Below, one piece after another: positions 1-12,478 of a stretch of 64,000 nucleotides of DNA (positions are counted from its first letter, which is position 1; the number at the start of each line of letters is the position of its first letter). The translations under genes were made by a program, and so were the position numbers. The DNA lies in the NCBI GenBank assembly GCA_964019335.1, contig OZ025648.1, forward strand, positions 124,001-188,000. Direction: 5' to 3'. The DNA comes from Diplonema japonicum. Its lineage: Eukaryota; Euglenozoa; Diplonemea; Diplonemida; Diplonemidae. The notes under the pieces were generated by a model. It was not told the origin of the DNA, ran no database searches, and worked only from the letters and a program-made list of their open reading frames with translations.

Positions 1-3000
1 CTAGCCACGTGTTGAACGCACTCGAACACGGCAGCCACTCAAAGATCTTCTTCATAACACCGAACTCCAGCTTCCGCATCTTTTTCAAAGGGACAGTCCA
101 CTCCGGAGGGTACACCACACACCCACACCTTTTGATGCAGCCTTCCGTCTCCTCTGCATGCGAGCGCTCATGGAACAGTTCTGTTGCGGTGTCCATTGCC
201 TTTTGGACGGCAGCCACCTGGCATTCAATCCACTCGACGTCCTTGGCGTTCAGTGACTCTCGACCTGCTTGCAGACAGGCTGCTATGTCTCCCAAAGCAA
301 GATGGCAGTACAGTAGCCCTAGGTGGCAGGTGTCCCTGTTGGGGTACTGCATGAGCAACGCGAAGAAGGCTTCGCTTGCCTCTTTGTAGTCGCCGTCCTC
401 GTAAATGTCCCACGCCTCTTGCACCTGCTGCGAGATGTTGTACTCGTTGGAGCGCTCCTCAAGGAACATTGTGATGTCATGCGCCACGTCCTCATTATCA
501 GGGAGGTAGTCCATCGGAAGCATAGAGTTCTGGTCTCTCCTATACCGCGCACCTGCGCCGATCAGGGTGCACGCCACGTCGGGCTGCGCATAGGCACATG
601 CCACGTGCAAGGGCGTGATCCCGCACCCTCCTTCGGGCAGATTGTTCATCTCGTTGGCCCTCTTCTTGAAGAAGGCCAACCAGTTAACATTGGCACCCGC
701 CTCGATCATCACCTTCACATCATCGTCCTCGCCCTCCACCACTGCAGAGAAGAAGACACCAACCTTTCTGCGGAGGTCCCACGAGCTGTACTTGTCTCTG
801 AGGTATTCTCGCCGCTCTTTTTGTGTTTTTCGGTATGCCATGTAGCACTTTGAGCAGACAGCCTCGAACCTGTGGTGAGTAGATATCAAACTGGGTGGCA
901 TACTTTCTGCATGCAGAGCATTTGTTTGAGATGGGTACTTCTTTCTTAGGTTTGAACTTCCTGCGTCTTTGGAAGGACGCGTACTGCAGTTCCTCTTCGG
1001 TGAGCTCTGCGCACACCCTGCCCACCACCACGTGGCCGCCCATCACACGGTCGCCAGCAGCCTCGTCATGCGGCGTGACTGAGATATTCCTGTCGACCTC
1101 GTCGTCCCCGTTGAGCCAGTCGCCCGACCTGTGCGGTAGGCGCCCTTCGTGCGCTTGTGTGTTGAAGTACCCGTCGCCTGTTTTGAAGTCGTCCTTTGAG
1201 TCTGTCACCCGCCAGATCCCGTCGGGTGTCGAGAACAGCCACGCCTCTTCCTCCTCTTCCTTCCCTTCCCGCTTCCATACAGGATGCTCGTTCGCTGTCT
1301 CCTCTTGCAGCACGTACTGCCCCGAGTACTCAGAGGCGTAGTCCGTCGATCTTATCACATATTTCTGCACAACCTCTTCTTCTTCCTCTTCTTCTTCCTC
1401 GCTTTTCGTGTCTTCGCCTTCGCTCTTCACACTTGCTGCTTTCTCCTCGCACGGGTCGGTGTGCGAGGAAGGCTTCACAAACGAACCTTTAGGAGAGAGA
1501 GAAGCTAGGGACCCGTTTTCGCTGTGCAGCAACGAGAAGGACCCGTTGGTCTTGGTGTCGGGGGAGGTGAGGCTGCCCAGGCTCGCAAGGGAGTCGCGTT
1601 TTTGCTGCAAAAGGAGTTCAAAAATGTTACAAAGAAAAAGAAAGACAGCATACCTCTCCTCCTACGGACCCCCTGCGCTCTTCGAGGATGACGATGGAGC
1701 CTTTTGGGAACCACGCACCCCTCCTGTCGCCGAACATGAGACCCACGATGTTGTCTTCCTTGCGCTCCTTGATCATGTGGCCTGTCATGCCCACCCACTT
1801 TTCATAGTCAGCGTCCCACTGGGGCAGCTTAGGGTTGCTCTCTATCATCGCCTTCACCTGTGCTGCGTCGTCGATGACCTTGACCTTCACCCTCTTCGGC
1901 CTTTTGGGGGATGCGGAGGAGCGTATTTCCGGTGACGAGACGGAGCCCAGTCTGATAAGGGACTTTCTTGGCGACGACGACGCCAGGCACGCGAAGTAGT
2001 CCCCACGCGTGTCTTCGTCCACTTTCATCGCTTTGTCTGTGTCCTCAGGTTCGGGGCCGTACTTTGCTACAAGCTTCTGGAACAACAGTGCCTCCTTGCC
2101 CTTATAGACATTGAGGAACTTGTCGACCTCTTCGACCTTGCCGGGGTTGTAGAGCATGTAAAACCTTGTCAACCGCTTCTTGAGCGGCGAGTGGTCCAAT
2201 GCCACGAAGCTCGATGTGGGCGCAGGAAGAGACGCCCTCCAGCTGAACGGGCTCTCCACTGCCGGGGACCTCCCGACCTTCGCAGAGCCAGCACGGTCTC
2301 TTGTGTTCATGCGGGACACGGACCGTGGTCTGATGACTTCGTCCTCGGCGGGCTCGGGGCCGTACTTTTCGACAAGTTTGTCGAAAAGAGACTGCGTGCC
2401 GCAAGGGTGCTCTGAGAAAGACCTCAGCATGTCGTCCACCATCGGCACCTTGGAGGGGTTGTACTTCTCGTAGAAGCGAGTGAGCCTCCGCTGCTGGGTG
2501 GAGTCGAGGGGCGCGGGCTGCTTGGGGGTGTCGTTGACAACAGGCTCAGGCCCGTGCATGCCGACAAGCATCGAGAGGAGCTCCTCTTCCTTGCCGGCGT
2601 AGTCCTCCAGCTGGACGGAAAGCTGCGTTTCGGGTAAGTGGTAGCATCTAAAGTACCGCCTCAGCCTCTCCTCGTAAGGAGAAGGCGTGACGGGCGGTTC
2701 AATGCCGTATTGAGAGATGAGTTGTTGTAGGAGCTGCTCCTCGGTGCCGAAGTTGTCCTCGAGGAGGCTGTCGACGGCGGTGAGCCTCGACTGGTCGTAG
2801 TGGCGGAAGAGGCGCACGAGGCGGGCACGGGAATGCCGCGTGTTGTCCGCCTGTGATGGTGTCGGGAAGTTGAGTGAAGCCTCCAACGGCGAAGGCTGTG
2901 CAGGCGACATCAGCTCCTGCGGGTCGCAGAACAGGCTATCCAGCCCGCTTACAGGACTCACTAGGGGTGGTTTGCTGTTGCTCCCACTCCCGCTCCTCAC

Positions 3001-3195
3001 CCTGCTCACCACGTCCTGCAGCCCACTGCCCTTCCTCCTCATGTTCCCCCTCACACCAAGACTTGCGCTGCCTGCTGCGTTCGCATCTGCCATCCTCGCC
3101 ACGCCCTCATCCACCTTCATGGGGAACCCGTCGATGTAGGTGATCTTCCCGCTGGCTGCGTCAGGAGGCGCTTTGCCCTTCTCCTCCCCTGACAT
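1..3195 (-). CDS. Multidomain protein: KYGPEP repeats, SH3-like domain, zinc finger, ankyrin and TPR (3' end outside window)
   Basis: Exons 3195-1654, 1604-904 and 869-<1; at least 1037 residues with no stop before the edge. Introns of 49 and 34 nt (both GTATG...AG) were found because they restore one continuous domain string. The start is the ATG at 3195, just after a CACAG acceptor; upstream in-frame sequence has no ATG. Four ~45-residue repeats of the type R-L-x-R-F-Y-x-x-Y-N-P...K-Y-G-P-E-P lie at about residues 125-390. A tryptophan/glycine-rich SH3-like stretch follows (435-510), then a Ser/Glu-rich region and another Trp-rich domain. The second splice rebuilds a C-x2-C...C-x2-C zinc motif (CSACRKFEAVCSKC). 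After it come ankyrin-like repeats (GITPLHVACAYAQPDVACTL) and TPR-like helices (EAWDIYEDGDYKEASEAFFA). The repeat type resembles ones I recall from kinetoplastid proteins. A scaffold role is inferred; the function is unknown. Confidence 0.8.
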
Positions 3196-3592
3196 GGCAA
3201 CCTGTGAGGTGTTCAAGGAGGAAAATAAAATAAAGAGTTTAATTATTGTTTCATCTCGCTTTTTTTTTTCCTTTTCTTTTCTTTCATTCGTTTTCTTTTT
3301 TTCTTTTTGTATTGAACCCCCCCCCCCCCCCCCCCGGCGTTACACATTTTTTTTCTTCTTCTTTTCCTTCAGCAATCCCTTCGACTCTACAAGAGAAAAG
3401 AAGGTGAGGGAGGGGGGTTGAGCTTTTTTTTTTATTTTCTTCTTTTTCACAGCAAAAAGAAAAAAAAACGCCTAACAATACCAATAGAAAGAAGAATGGA
3501 AAGCTATGTGTAGGGGGGGGGAGGGGGGGGGGATGCTACTAATCTCACTCTTATGAGTTTTAAAAAATAAAAAATTAAAAGAATTTATCATT
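3196..3592. other. Intergenic spacer with trans-splice acceptor
   Basis: On the minus strand it holds a T/C-rich tract ending in CACAG at 3202-3206, seven nucleotides before the downstream gene's ATG, plus a G run on the + strand near 3321-3337 (as C) and several poly-T tracts. No ORF with coding character is visible. Confidence 0.6.
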
Positions 3593-4027
3593 CTACCGGT
3601 GGTACGGAGACGAGGAGGCGGGGATGTCGGAGAAGAGGCAGGGGTGGGTATGTGCGCCGTTAGCATATTTCTCGCACCACTGGCAATACGATCGGTTGAG
3701 GTGGGCCTGCCTTGCCTCTGTGATCCAGGCCTCCCGTTGACGAAGCCGGTGGTTTTCTTCTTCCAGTTCCACTATGCGGCTTCTGAGGTAAACCACATCC
3801 TCCCTAGGATACCTGTGCCCAGGGCTGCTGTAAAGAGGACTTTGGCTTCTTATCCTCCCAGTGCTCGCACGCCGTGGTCCCCTGTCAAGGCTCATGTCCC
3901 TCAGCCTCTCCGACGATTTCTCTCCTCTGCACGCATGACATTTGAAGCCACTTTTTCTAAACGTTCCTTCCCTGTCACTCCTACCACACACCACACACAA
4001 CGGGCCCATTACTACATTACTTGTCAT
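3593..4027 (-). CDS. Small protein with N-terminal CxxC zinc motif and coiled coil
   Basis: A 144-residue single-exon ORF. Its ATG lies three nucleotides after a CTTTTCCAG acceptor. Near the N terminus CVVCGR (residues 11-16) and CHACRG (30-35) give two CxxC pairs about 15 residues apart, as in a treble-clef or zinc-ribbon fold. The middle is Arg/Ser-rich (SLDRGPRRASTGRIRSQSP). Residues ~80-110 (VVYLRSRIVELEEENHRLRQ) are predicted coiled coil, and CQWCEKYANGAHTHPC near the C terminus could form a second metal site. I do not recognise the family. Its position in the co-directional gene row and its clean acceptor support a real gene. Confidence 0.65.
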   Translation of the reverse strand: MTSNVVMGPLCVVCGRSDREGTFRKSGFKCHACRGEKSSERLRDMSLDRGPRRASTGRIRSQSPLYSSPGHRYPREDVVYLRSRIVELEEENHRLRQREAWITEARQAHLNRSYCQWCEKYANGAHTHPCLFSDIPASSSPYHR

Positions 4028-4734
4028 TAGCTGGAAAAGAGATGGAAAGATTTAAAATGCGTGGGGTAAAAAAAAAAAAAAAAGGAAAAAAAAAGTAGGG
4101 GAGGGAGGGAAGGGGAAGTCGGAGAGGAAGAGCGAGGGAGAGAGAGAAAAAAAATCGCAGCGAGCGTCCACGCCAAAAGAGGAAAAATAGTTTGGTGTTA
4201 TAAAATAAAAAAAAGGGGGGGTTTTTTTTTGTTATGTCTCTCTCTTTTGAAGCAAAAAAAAAATTCTTTTAAAAAAAAAATCTGCAGTTAGGAAATTGAA
4301 GAAAGAAGAATAAAAGCAAAAAAAAAAAAAAATCTTCGGATCTCTATATGCTAGTCTTTTTTTTTTCTTTTTCTTCTTTTTTCTTAAAACTTCCCTTCCC
4401 CCCTCATTCTTCCATCCCTCTTTCTCCATTCTTAAGCCATCACCCCCGTTCAAATAACTGTTGTACGCATCCTCCCAATCACACACACTTTATTGTTTTT
4501 CTTTTTTTTTCCTTCTTTTCTTTTTTTATACTTATCACAAAAAAGAAATGAATAAATAAAAGTCTTTCTTTTTCCTTTTTTTTTTTTTTTTTTTTTTTTC
4601 CAAGTCCACACGCATGCGAAGCGTGAGAAAGAAAAAAAAAGAGGGAAAAAAAAAAGAAATTCTTCAATTATTCTTTCTTTTTTTTTTGTTCCCCCCCCCC
4701 ACGTTTTTTTTGTTTCCCCACCTCGTCCCGCTCA
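4028..4734. other. Homopolymer-rich spacer
   Basis: Many A or T runs of 8-25 nt and short C runs, without recognisable genes. The listed short ORFs here are poly-Lys or poly-Phe translations of the homopolymers. Confidence 0.6.
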
Positions 4735-5914
<1,180 letters not shown>

Positions 5915-5932
5915 TTATTTAGCAACGAGAAA

Positions 5933-6073
5933 CTGAACAGTCTGGTGATAAGCACAGAGGGGGCAGGTGTTCCGAGTGAAGACTTCATCAGTCGCGTCAC
6001 GAGACGGTTTCATGATATGCCGACAAGCAGACGGCATGTGAACCTTACTGAGGCTGAGTTTCTGGAGGAGTAG
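5933..6073 (+). other. Possible + strand terminal exon or gene fragment
   Basis: After a TTTTATTTAG acceptor-like site at 5932, an open frame of about 46 codons reads with normal amino-acid composition (NEKLNSLVISTEGAGVPSED ... HVNLTEAEFLEE) to a TAG at 6071. It is too short for family recognition. It would be the only host-like coding sequence on the + strand, so a decayed mobile-element ORF is as likely. Confidence 0.3.
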
Positions 6074-6477
6074 CACAAACGTTCAGGCAGAAAAAAAAAA
6101 GTGTTCACAGTGTGGCCGAGAGGCCCAATTAACGTTCACCCCTATTTTTTATTTTCTTTTTTTGAAAAAGGGGTCAAATAATCGGCCAAAATATATCCCA
6201 GGTCCATCGGGAAAAAACTCATTTTGAACCGGGGGGGCCTGATGATACCGTTTTTTTTTTCTTTTTTTTTTCTTTTAACGTCTTTTGTTTTTCAAATAAA
6301 AAAAAATAAGGAACAAAACGGGAAGAGGAGAGGGTGGAAATTTAGAAGAAAAAAAAAGAAGAATAAAAAAAAAAAACTCTTGTCATTTTTTTTTCTTTTT
6401 CCTTCTTTTTTTTTTTTTTTTTTTTCTCCCTTGCTCGTTTAGCGTGACAAGGGAATTCAGAAACTATCTGATGCCCG

Positions 6478-6509
<32 letters not shown>

Positions 6510-6851
6510 CTTTCCCTTCTTCTTTTTCCTTTTTTTTTTTTTCTTCTCGTGTCGCGAAATGTTGGGTAAGAAGAGTGGTCCCCCGCCACTTGTGCTGTGC
6601 ATGCGACCAAAGATATACTCCCTGCCGGCCCCTCTCGTGATTGCCTGTTAGCAGGCCAGACCAATAGAGTGCAGGGTCTGTTCACAGCCGTAATAGGAGT
6701 GAAGGAGAAAAAAAACTGGGAGAAAATAGAACTTGTGTTTTGTGCCAGTGATGTGATAAAAAACCAAAGGTGGCACACACACACTTTGGGGATAAACAGC
6801 TTAGACACGGGAAAAGCCACGAGAGGGAAGTGGGGGGAAAAAAAGATCATT

Positions 6852-6885
<34 letters not shown>

Positions 6886-7438
6886 GGATCATTGGATAAA
6901 ATAGATGGTGCTCTTCCCCCCAGGTAAGAAGGGTGGAATTTTCTTATTTTTTTTTCTTTTTTTTTTCTTCTTTTTCTTTTTAAAAAAAAGTCATTGGCAC
7001 ATAGCGGCAATGGGGGGGGGGGGGGGGGGGGACCTGAGAAATGAGAATAACAGTAACGAACCAGAAGCAGGGGGAAGGGGGGTAAAAAAAATGAAAAAGG
7101 GTGAGAACTAAGAATTAAGAGAGAACAGTTAAAAAAAATAAGAATCGCAAAGATGGTGCAGTGATCACTGGTTTCCTACTGCACCCATTGAACTATTCCC
7201 TTCTCCTTACTCTTTGACTCTTCCACTAAGAACCAGTGAGCAAGGATAATGAGAAACGAGTGTTGCTAGTCGTCCTTAGGGTGTGACTGCAAAAGTGACA
7301 ATAAAATAGATAAAAAAGAACCCCCCCCACCAAAAAACCAGGAAAACCTGAAAGCAACAACAGTGGCATAGGGGAAAAATAAGAAGATGGGGAACCCCTG
7401 AAGACGTGGGTCTTTTGGGAAAGAATAAACCTAAATTA

Positions 7439-7483
<45 letters not shown>

Positions 7484-7559
7484 AAAAAAAAAAACCTACT
7501 TTTTTCCAGTAACTAATGTTTCCGGTTAGCCCTCAAAAAAAACTAGTTTGGCGCTCCAT

Positions 7560-7651
7560 TTGTTTGTGCGCACGAGCGGAATTTTACCTAATAAAATAGC
7601 TCATTACGCTGCCATCAACTAGTTTTTAGTCTCGACAATAATATTGTTAAA
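7560..7651 (+). repeat. Dispersed repeat, copy 1 (other copy near 31551-31640)
   Basis: The end matches 31588-31640 closely: CTGCCATCAACTAGTTTTTA followed by GTCTCGACAATAATATTGTT and AAAACA. It contains a hairpin (GACTA-GTTTT-TAGTC in the second copy) and a near-palindrome ACAAT...ATTGT. The upstream parts share GTGCGCA..GAGCGG. It may be the end of a mobile element or a structured RNA. Confidence 0.55.
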
Positions 7652-8405
7652 ACAAAAAAAAAAAAAAAAAAAAAAAACTCTGGGAAAAGGCCGCCTGGTC
7701 TTTGTACTGGCGGCTAAAATCAGATTTCTTTTTTTTTTTTTTTGCCCCTATCTTCTTTTTATTTTCTTCATTTTTTTTTTTCCCCTCGTTTTTTTTTTTT
7801 TTTTTTTTTTTTTATACTCCCTGTCTGTTTTCGTTGATTAGAAGGGCTAGGAAGAAAAAGAAAAAAAAGAAGAAGAAAATTTCCAGGGTGGAAGAGTGTC
7901 TCTTCCGACCCCATTCTTGCTCTACAGTATTATAAGACACCTAAAGAGAGAGGTCTACTTTAAACAAAAAATAAATAATTTTACTGCAAAACAAACTTCC
8001 GCTAGGGAGGGAGCTTTTAAGAGAAAAGAAAACTATCAAAACACAGCATACAACTAAAAGTTTTTTTTTTTTTTTTCCCCGCTTATTTTCTTTCTTTGCT
8101 GCGTAAGATTTAGCAATGTTTGGCAAAAAGAGATGAGGTGAAAATATAGTAAATTCGGGGGGGGGGGGGGGAGAAAAGTCGAAGCCTGACCGTCGATTGC
8201 ATGTGGTAGTGAAACCCCTTTGAGAAGGAAAAAGAAAATTAACTACCAGGAAAACACTTACCTAAACGGTCCTTTTCTGCTCCTTTTCTATTTCTTATTA
8301 TTTCCCCCTTTGTTTCTTTCTTTTTTATGGCCTTGTTCTTCCTCGTTCTAGTTGCCAAACACCAGTTCAAAAAAAGGGGGGGGGGGAGGGGGGGGAAATT
8401 CTTTA

Positions 8406-8505
8406 TGACTATATGTCGTTGTTGTTCGCACGAGCAAAAAAGAAAAGTTTTTAAAAAGCTGCGAAAGTCTTTTTTGCTCGGCACAAGTTGCATATAGTTA
8501 TAAAA
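8406..8505. repeat. Hairpin element, copy 1
   Basis: An imperfect inverted repeat of about 100 bp. The outer arms TGACTATATG / CATATAGTTA and inner arms CGAGCAAAAAA / TTTTTTGCTCG enclose GCTGCGAAA. A second copy with the same arms lies at 63521-63619. Size and structure fit a MITE or a transcribed hairpin. Confidence 0.6.
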
Positions 8506-11080
8506 ATTCTGTACTTTTGAACAAAAAAAAAACAAAAAAAAAGGGGGTGAGTGACATATTGTCTACAATATTCCTTCTTACATGCTTTTAAATGTTGTTT
8601 CTCAAGATATTCTTTTTGAATTCCCCCCTTTTTTTTTGATTGAGAATCCTAGAAAACTACTAGCTTAGACCTTTTTTTAGAAGGGAACTGGCCGTTGTTT
8701 GTAGACACCGGGTTTGTTTTAGACCAAGTCAAAGTCTCGTTTCTCTTGCACAAGTAGAAAAAATAAATGCTTGCACACGGTATGCATCCAGGGATACACA
8801 CTGCATGCTACTCTTTTTTTTTGCTCTTACAAGAAACTGACCAGTACTTGAAGTTTTATACAAATAAAACAAAAACAAAAAAAAGTATAAATATATAAAT
8901 CATATATGAGTGGTGGACTATCCAACCGGGTAAAAACCCTAGAAAGTAATTTTTTTCTTTTTCTTCATTTTTTTTTTTTTTTTTTTTTTTCTTTTTTTTC
9001 CCCGATGCGATGGCACGACAGTAAAACCTGGAGAAGTCTGTCAACCCGAAACACGTTTGCCAATGTTCCCCTTTTGTGGGGAAAAAAAAAAAAAGCAACA
9101 TGTCAAGATATGAAGAATTCTGCCGATTTGTACTCAAATATGGTAGTTATTTGCTTCTGCCATATATCTTTATATATATAATGCACGTGGATGTAGCCGG
9201 GGGGAATGAGGAAAAAGGAGAGTTCGGCCTTTGGAACTGCCTTACGTGCCAAACCAGTTCCGCCGCTCAAGCAAAGTAGATATAAATATAAAATATCACT
9301 ACTGATTTGAAGGAAGCAAAAAAAAAAAAAAAAAATAAGTATATACTGTAAAGCGAAAAACCTGAGAGAAAAATCAGATCGTTAACCGTTTGGTACTACA
9401 CAATTAAAGGCCGCTTTTACTGTAAGCTTTATAGCTTTATAATTATGATCATATCGTTCGGGCGCTTGGTGCCTTATCCCTTTTTGCCTCACAGCAGGGG
9501 AGGGGGCATTTTTCCTGGTTTTAAACAGCCTACACGCTACACCCAGCATCACATTCACAAGCGGGGGGTGTCGCCACGCACCCTAGCTGCTAACAATCAC
9601 CAACGGGCCTACCCGGTCCGGTGCTATCTTTCGATACAAGTGGGGGGTTACCCGTTGGGCCAACGTGCTGCCCGCCTTTGGCACCTGGGTCTTCATTCAA
9701 CCCTGCTGCCCGGTAAAATCCCAGCCGAAATAAGCTCTGTAAGGACATACTTGATGCCCGAGGTCTTGAGCTGATGACCTCATCCTGCTGCCCCTCAGCT
9801 AAAAATGCTTGTTGCCCCCCTCCGGATATCTTTTCTCTTCCGGGAATTCTTTTTTTTCGTTTTACAGTATATATAAGAGTTCCCAAACCACCTGCGGTTC
9901 GGGTCTTCTCGCGAGCACTCGAAAGCGAAGAAGTGAAAACAGTATTAAGTGTTAGAACTAGTAAAGTGCAGAACTGCTTTTCTTTTTCGATTTAAAAAAA
10001 AAAACACGGTTCACGGTAAGCAAAAAGAAAAAAGAAAAAAAAAAAGCCCGTTTAATTCATTTTGTTGTCATACCATATCGGCAGGTGAAGCGTGCCACCT
10101 TGCGAGGCACAAAAAAACACAAGCGCAACCCCCCCCCCAAAAAAAAAAGAAAGATTATTTAAAAAAAAAAGCTCGTTAAAAACTTGTGCTTTTCTTTTCT
10201 TTTCCTTTCTTTTCCTCCTCCCTTGCTCGCGCAAGAGGGGGGGGAGAGAAGAAGAGAACTGGAAGAAGAAGAAAAAAAAACAACTTGTGGACACGTATGT
10301 AACATAAAGGCCAGTTTCTTCTTTTTTCTTTTTTCTCGAGCCGAGATAACACGTCTAAAGCTCCCCTGTGCATATATATACCTTTAACCTACTTGTGCAG
10401 AAGAAGAAGAATATAATGCCTTATCCTTTTCTTAGACAAGTCTTTCTAAAAGATGCAATTTTTACACAGTGGGAGCTTCTCAACAAATAAAAAGGATCAA
10501 AGGGGATAGGAAAATCATATTCAGCAAAAGACATAAAGCTCTTCCCCCCCCTCCCGTAGTCCTTTCTGACTATCAATGATGTTTCCTTCCCCCCTCTTTT
10601 TTTTCGGTACAAAAGACAACAGTGAGAAAATAAGTTTAAAAAAAAAAGAAGAAGAAACGGGGGGTGAAAAAGAGTAGACTAGGTTTAGGTAAAGAAGAGA
10701 GGCTCACTGGAATAGGCAAGTTATTCAATATTTGTACACAAGCAGGCGGCACCAAGGGGGGGATCTTTTTTTTTTTGACAGCGCATGAAGCTCTTTTTTT
10801 TTCNNNNNNNNNNNNNNNNNNNNNNNNNNNNNNNNNNNNNNNNNNNNNNNNNNNNNNNNNNNNNNNNNNNNNNNNNNNNNNNNNNNNNNNNNNNNNNNNN
10901 NNNNNNNNNNNNNNNNNNNNNNNNNNNNNNNNNNNNNNNNNNNNNNNNNNNNNNNNNNNNNNNNNNNNNNNNNNNNNNNNNNNNNNNNNNNNNNNNNNNN
11001 NNNTCGAGACCCATGCGTACATCCCACGTTGTTCGCGCCCCTTGTCACCTGGTGGTACCTGGAGTGGGCCTCCCTCTCGC
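8506..11080. other. Gene-poor region including a GC-richer island
   Basis: No gene is supported. Around 9450-9900 the composition becomes GC-balanced and homopolymer-free, with ORFs open on both strands, which suggests an old inserted element or pseudogene that I cannot name. The remainder is homopolymer-rich and ends in the assembly gap. Confidence 0.4.
10804..11003. other. Assembly gap (200 N)
   Basis: Exactly 200 undetermined bases. The round number suggests a gap of unknown true size. Long ORFs crossing it are artefacts. Confidence 0.95.
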
Positions 11081-11305
11081 TCATGGGCTTGAGACGCTCT
11101 TTTCTGTCTCCTTGACTACCTGCAAGTGCCAGTTCCCATCTACTTCCTCCACTTCCACCTTCTGTTTGAACCTCAGTGAAACGGCATCTTCCTTCCCCAC
11201 TTCCGCAACAACCTTCTCCCCTCCTACCTCCACTATGGGTTTGTTGTGAGCATTGAAACCCACCACTACCCCCCGTACAAGCCGCGTGGTGCACCTTCTC
11301 AGCAT
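11081..11305 (-). CDS. Small hypothetical protein (74 aa)
   Basis: ATG at 11305, two nucleotides after a CTTTAAG that could be the acceptor. The sequence has a beta-rich pattern (GVVVGFNAHNKPIVEVGGEK, then KQKVEVEEVDGNWHLQVV) and normal composition, unlike the homopolymer-derived ORFs nearby. It sits in the strand and order expected of the gene series, downstream of the DUF4602-like gene. I recognise no family. The pattern hints at a small beta-barrel, but that is only an impression. Confidence 0.5.
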   Translation of the reverse strand: MLRRCTTRLVRGVVVGFNAHNKPIVEVGGEKVVAEVGKEDAVSLRFKQKVEVEEVDGNWHLQVVKETEKSVSSP

Positions 11306-11521
11306 GGCTTAAAGATTGGGCCCCCTTTTTTTTCCTTTCCCCTTCGTTCCTTGATGGGTAGAAGAGAACAAGACAAAAAAGAAAAAAAGGGGGATGGGGG
11401 GACTGATTTTTTTTTTTTTTTCCTTTTTCTTCTTTTTGCCTTCTTCTTTGATGTAAGTTAAATGTAAAAAAAAAAAAAAAATCCACCTCGTTTTCTTTTT
11501 TTTTTCCCTCTGACATCCGCA

Positions 11522-12344
11522 TCATCGTTTGCGCTTTTTGCTCTTGGTGCGTTGCCTTGTGGGCTTGGCGTTCCTGGTGGAACCCATTTGATCGAAAGAG
11601 CCACTGTTGAGCTTTTTCGGGTCCTGCGCGATTTTTTTTTTTTTTTTTTTTTTTTATTTTTCCCCGACATACGTTGTATCTGTTGATGTCGTACTTGTCG
11701 TCCCACATTGAGCCTCGAGATTGTTTCCTGCCCCCGATCGCGCCTTCGGCCCGGCGCTTCAAGCCGCGGATTTCCATTTGTTTCAGTCGCTTCTTGTCGA
11801 GGGTGATCTCGCCGCGCTTGTCCCGTCCGAGGACGGTCCTGTGGATGTAGCCCTCCTTGGCAGCCATCTTCTTCTTGTTAACAGTCAGTTCCACGCTCTT
11901 CAGGATGTTTTGTCGCCTTCTTTCCTTCACCTTCGAGCCTTCCACCAGGTCATACATCCCTGTCTCCTCCTCGAGGGAGATCTTCTCTGCGGTTTCTTGT
12001 TTCTTTGTCTGCACTCTCTCTAGATATTTGTTGAAGGAGCACTTGTTGGGTTTCAAAGGGATTCCGCCCAGCCTCACAAACTCAGCTTCCATTCGGTCTT
12101 TCTTTTGCTTTTTTGTCCAGTTTTCCTCGTCCAGCTTCTCCACTCTCTTATAAACGTCAGTCATCTGCAAGTCCAGCTTTGCGTTCAGCCCTTCGCTTGA
12201 CAGCTGCTCCTCGTCCCTTTTCCGCTTCTCGCTCCTCCTTGTCGTGCCCTTCTTCCAATCCCCGAGTGACTTCTCGTTGTGGTCCCATCTGTCATGCTTT
12301 CCCTTCTTTTGTTTCGCGGTTAGGATTCTCTGTATTTTCGGCAT
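11522..12344 (-). CDS. Basic nucleolar-type protein, DUF4602 (C1orf131)-like
   Basis: Exons 12344-11673 and 11623-11522, 257 residues. The 49-nt intron (GTATGTCGGGG...CGCGCAG) carries a run of about 25 A on the coding strand. Reading through it gives a false poly-Lys extension, while splicing gives a clean tail (DPKKLNSGSFDQMGSTRNAK...) ending in a Lys/Arg cluster. The protein is very basic with several KKRK-like nuclear signals. The central part (LGGIPLKPNKCSFNKYLERV ... RTVLGRDKRGEITLDKKRLK) resembles the DUF4602 pattern of C1orf131-type ribosome-biogenesis factors. That assignment is tentative. A nucleolar role would be inferred from the family and the charge. Confidence 0.7.
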
Positions 12345-12478
12345 TTTCTTCTCTTTTTTTTTCTTTTTCCTCCCCCCTCCCCACTTTCTTTCTTTTTTTT
12401 TTTCCCCGCAGTTTCATGCGAAAAATTTAAAAAAAAAAAGGAGGAAGAAGAAGGGGGGGGGGGGGGGGGGAAGTCTAT

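Noticed and set aside
6342-7110. Lys- and Phe-rich ORFs in homopolymer DNA
   Set aside because: They are translations of A/T runs in whichever frame is open, with no start context or family resemblance.
9445-9886. Possible gene in the GC-richer island
   Set aside because: ORFs are open on both strands but neither has a clear acceptor, family or continuation; noted only as an unexplained island.
10725-12344. 539-aa continuous minus-strand ORF including the N gap
   Set aside because: It reads through a 49-nt intron and 200 N. Splicing gives a 257-aa protein that ends at 11522.
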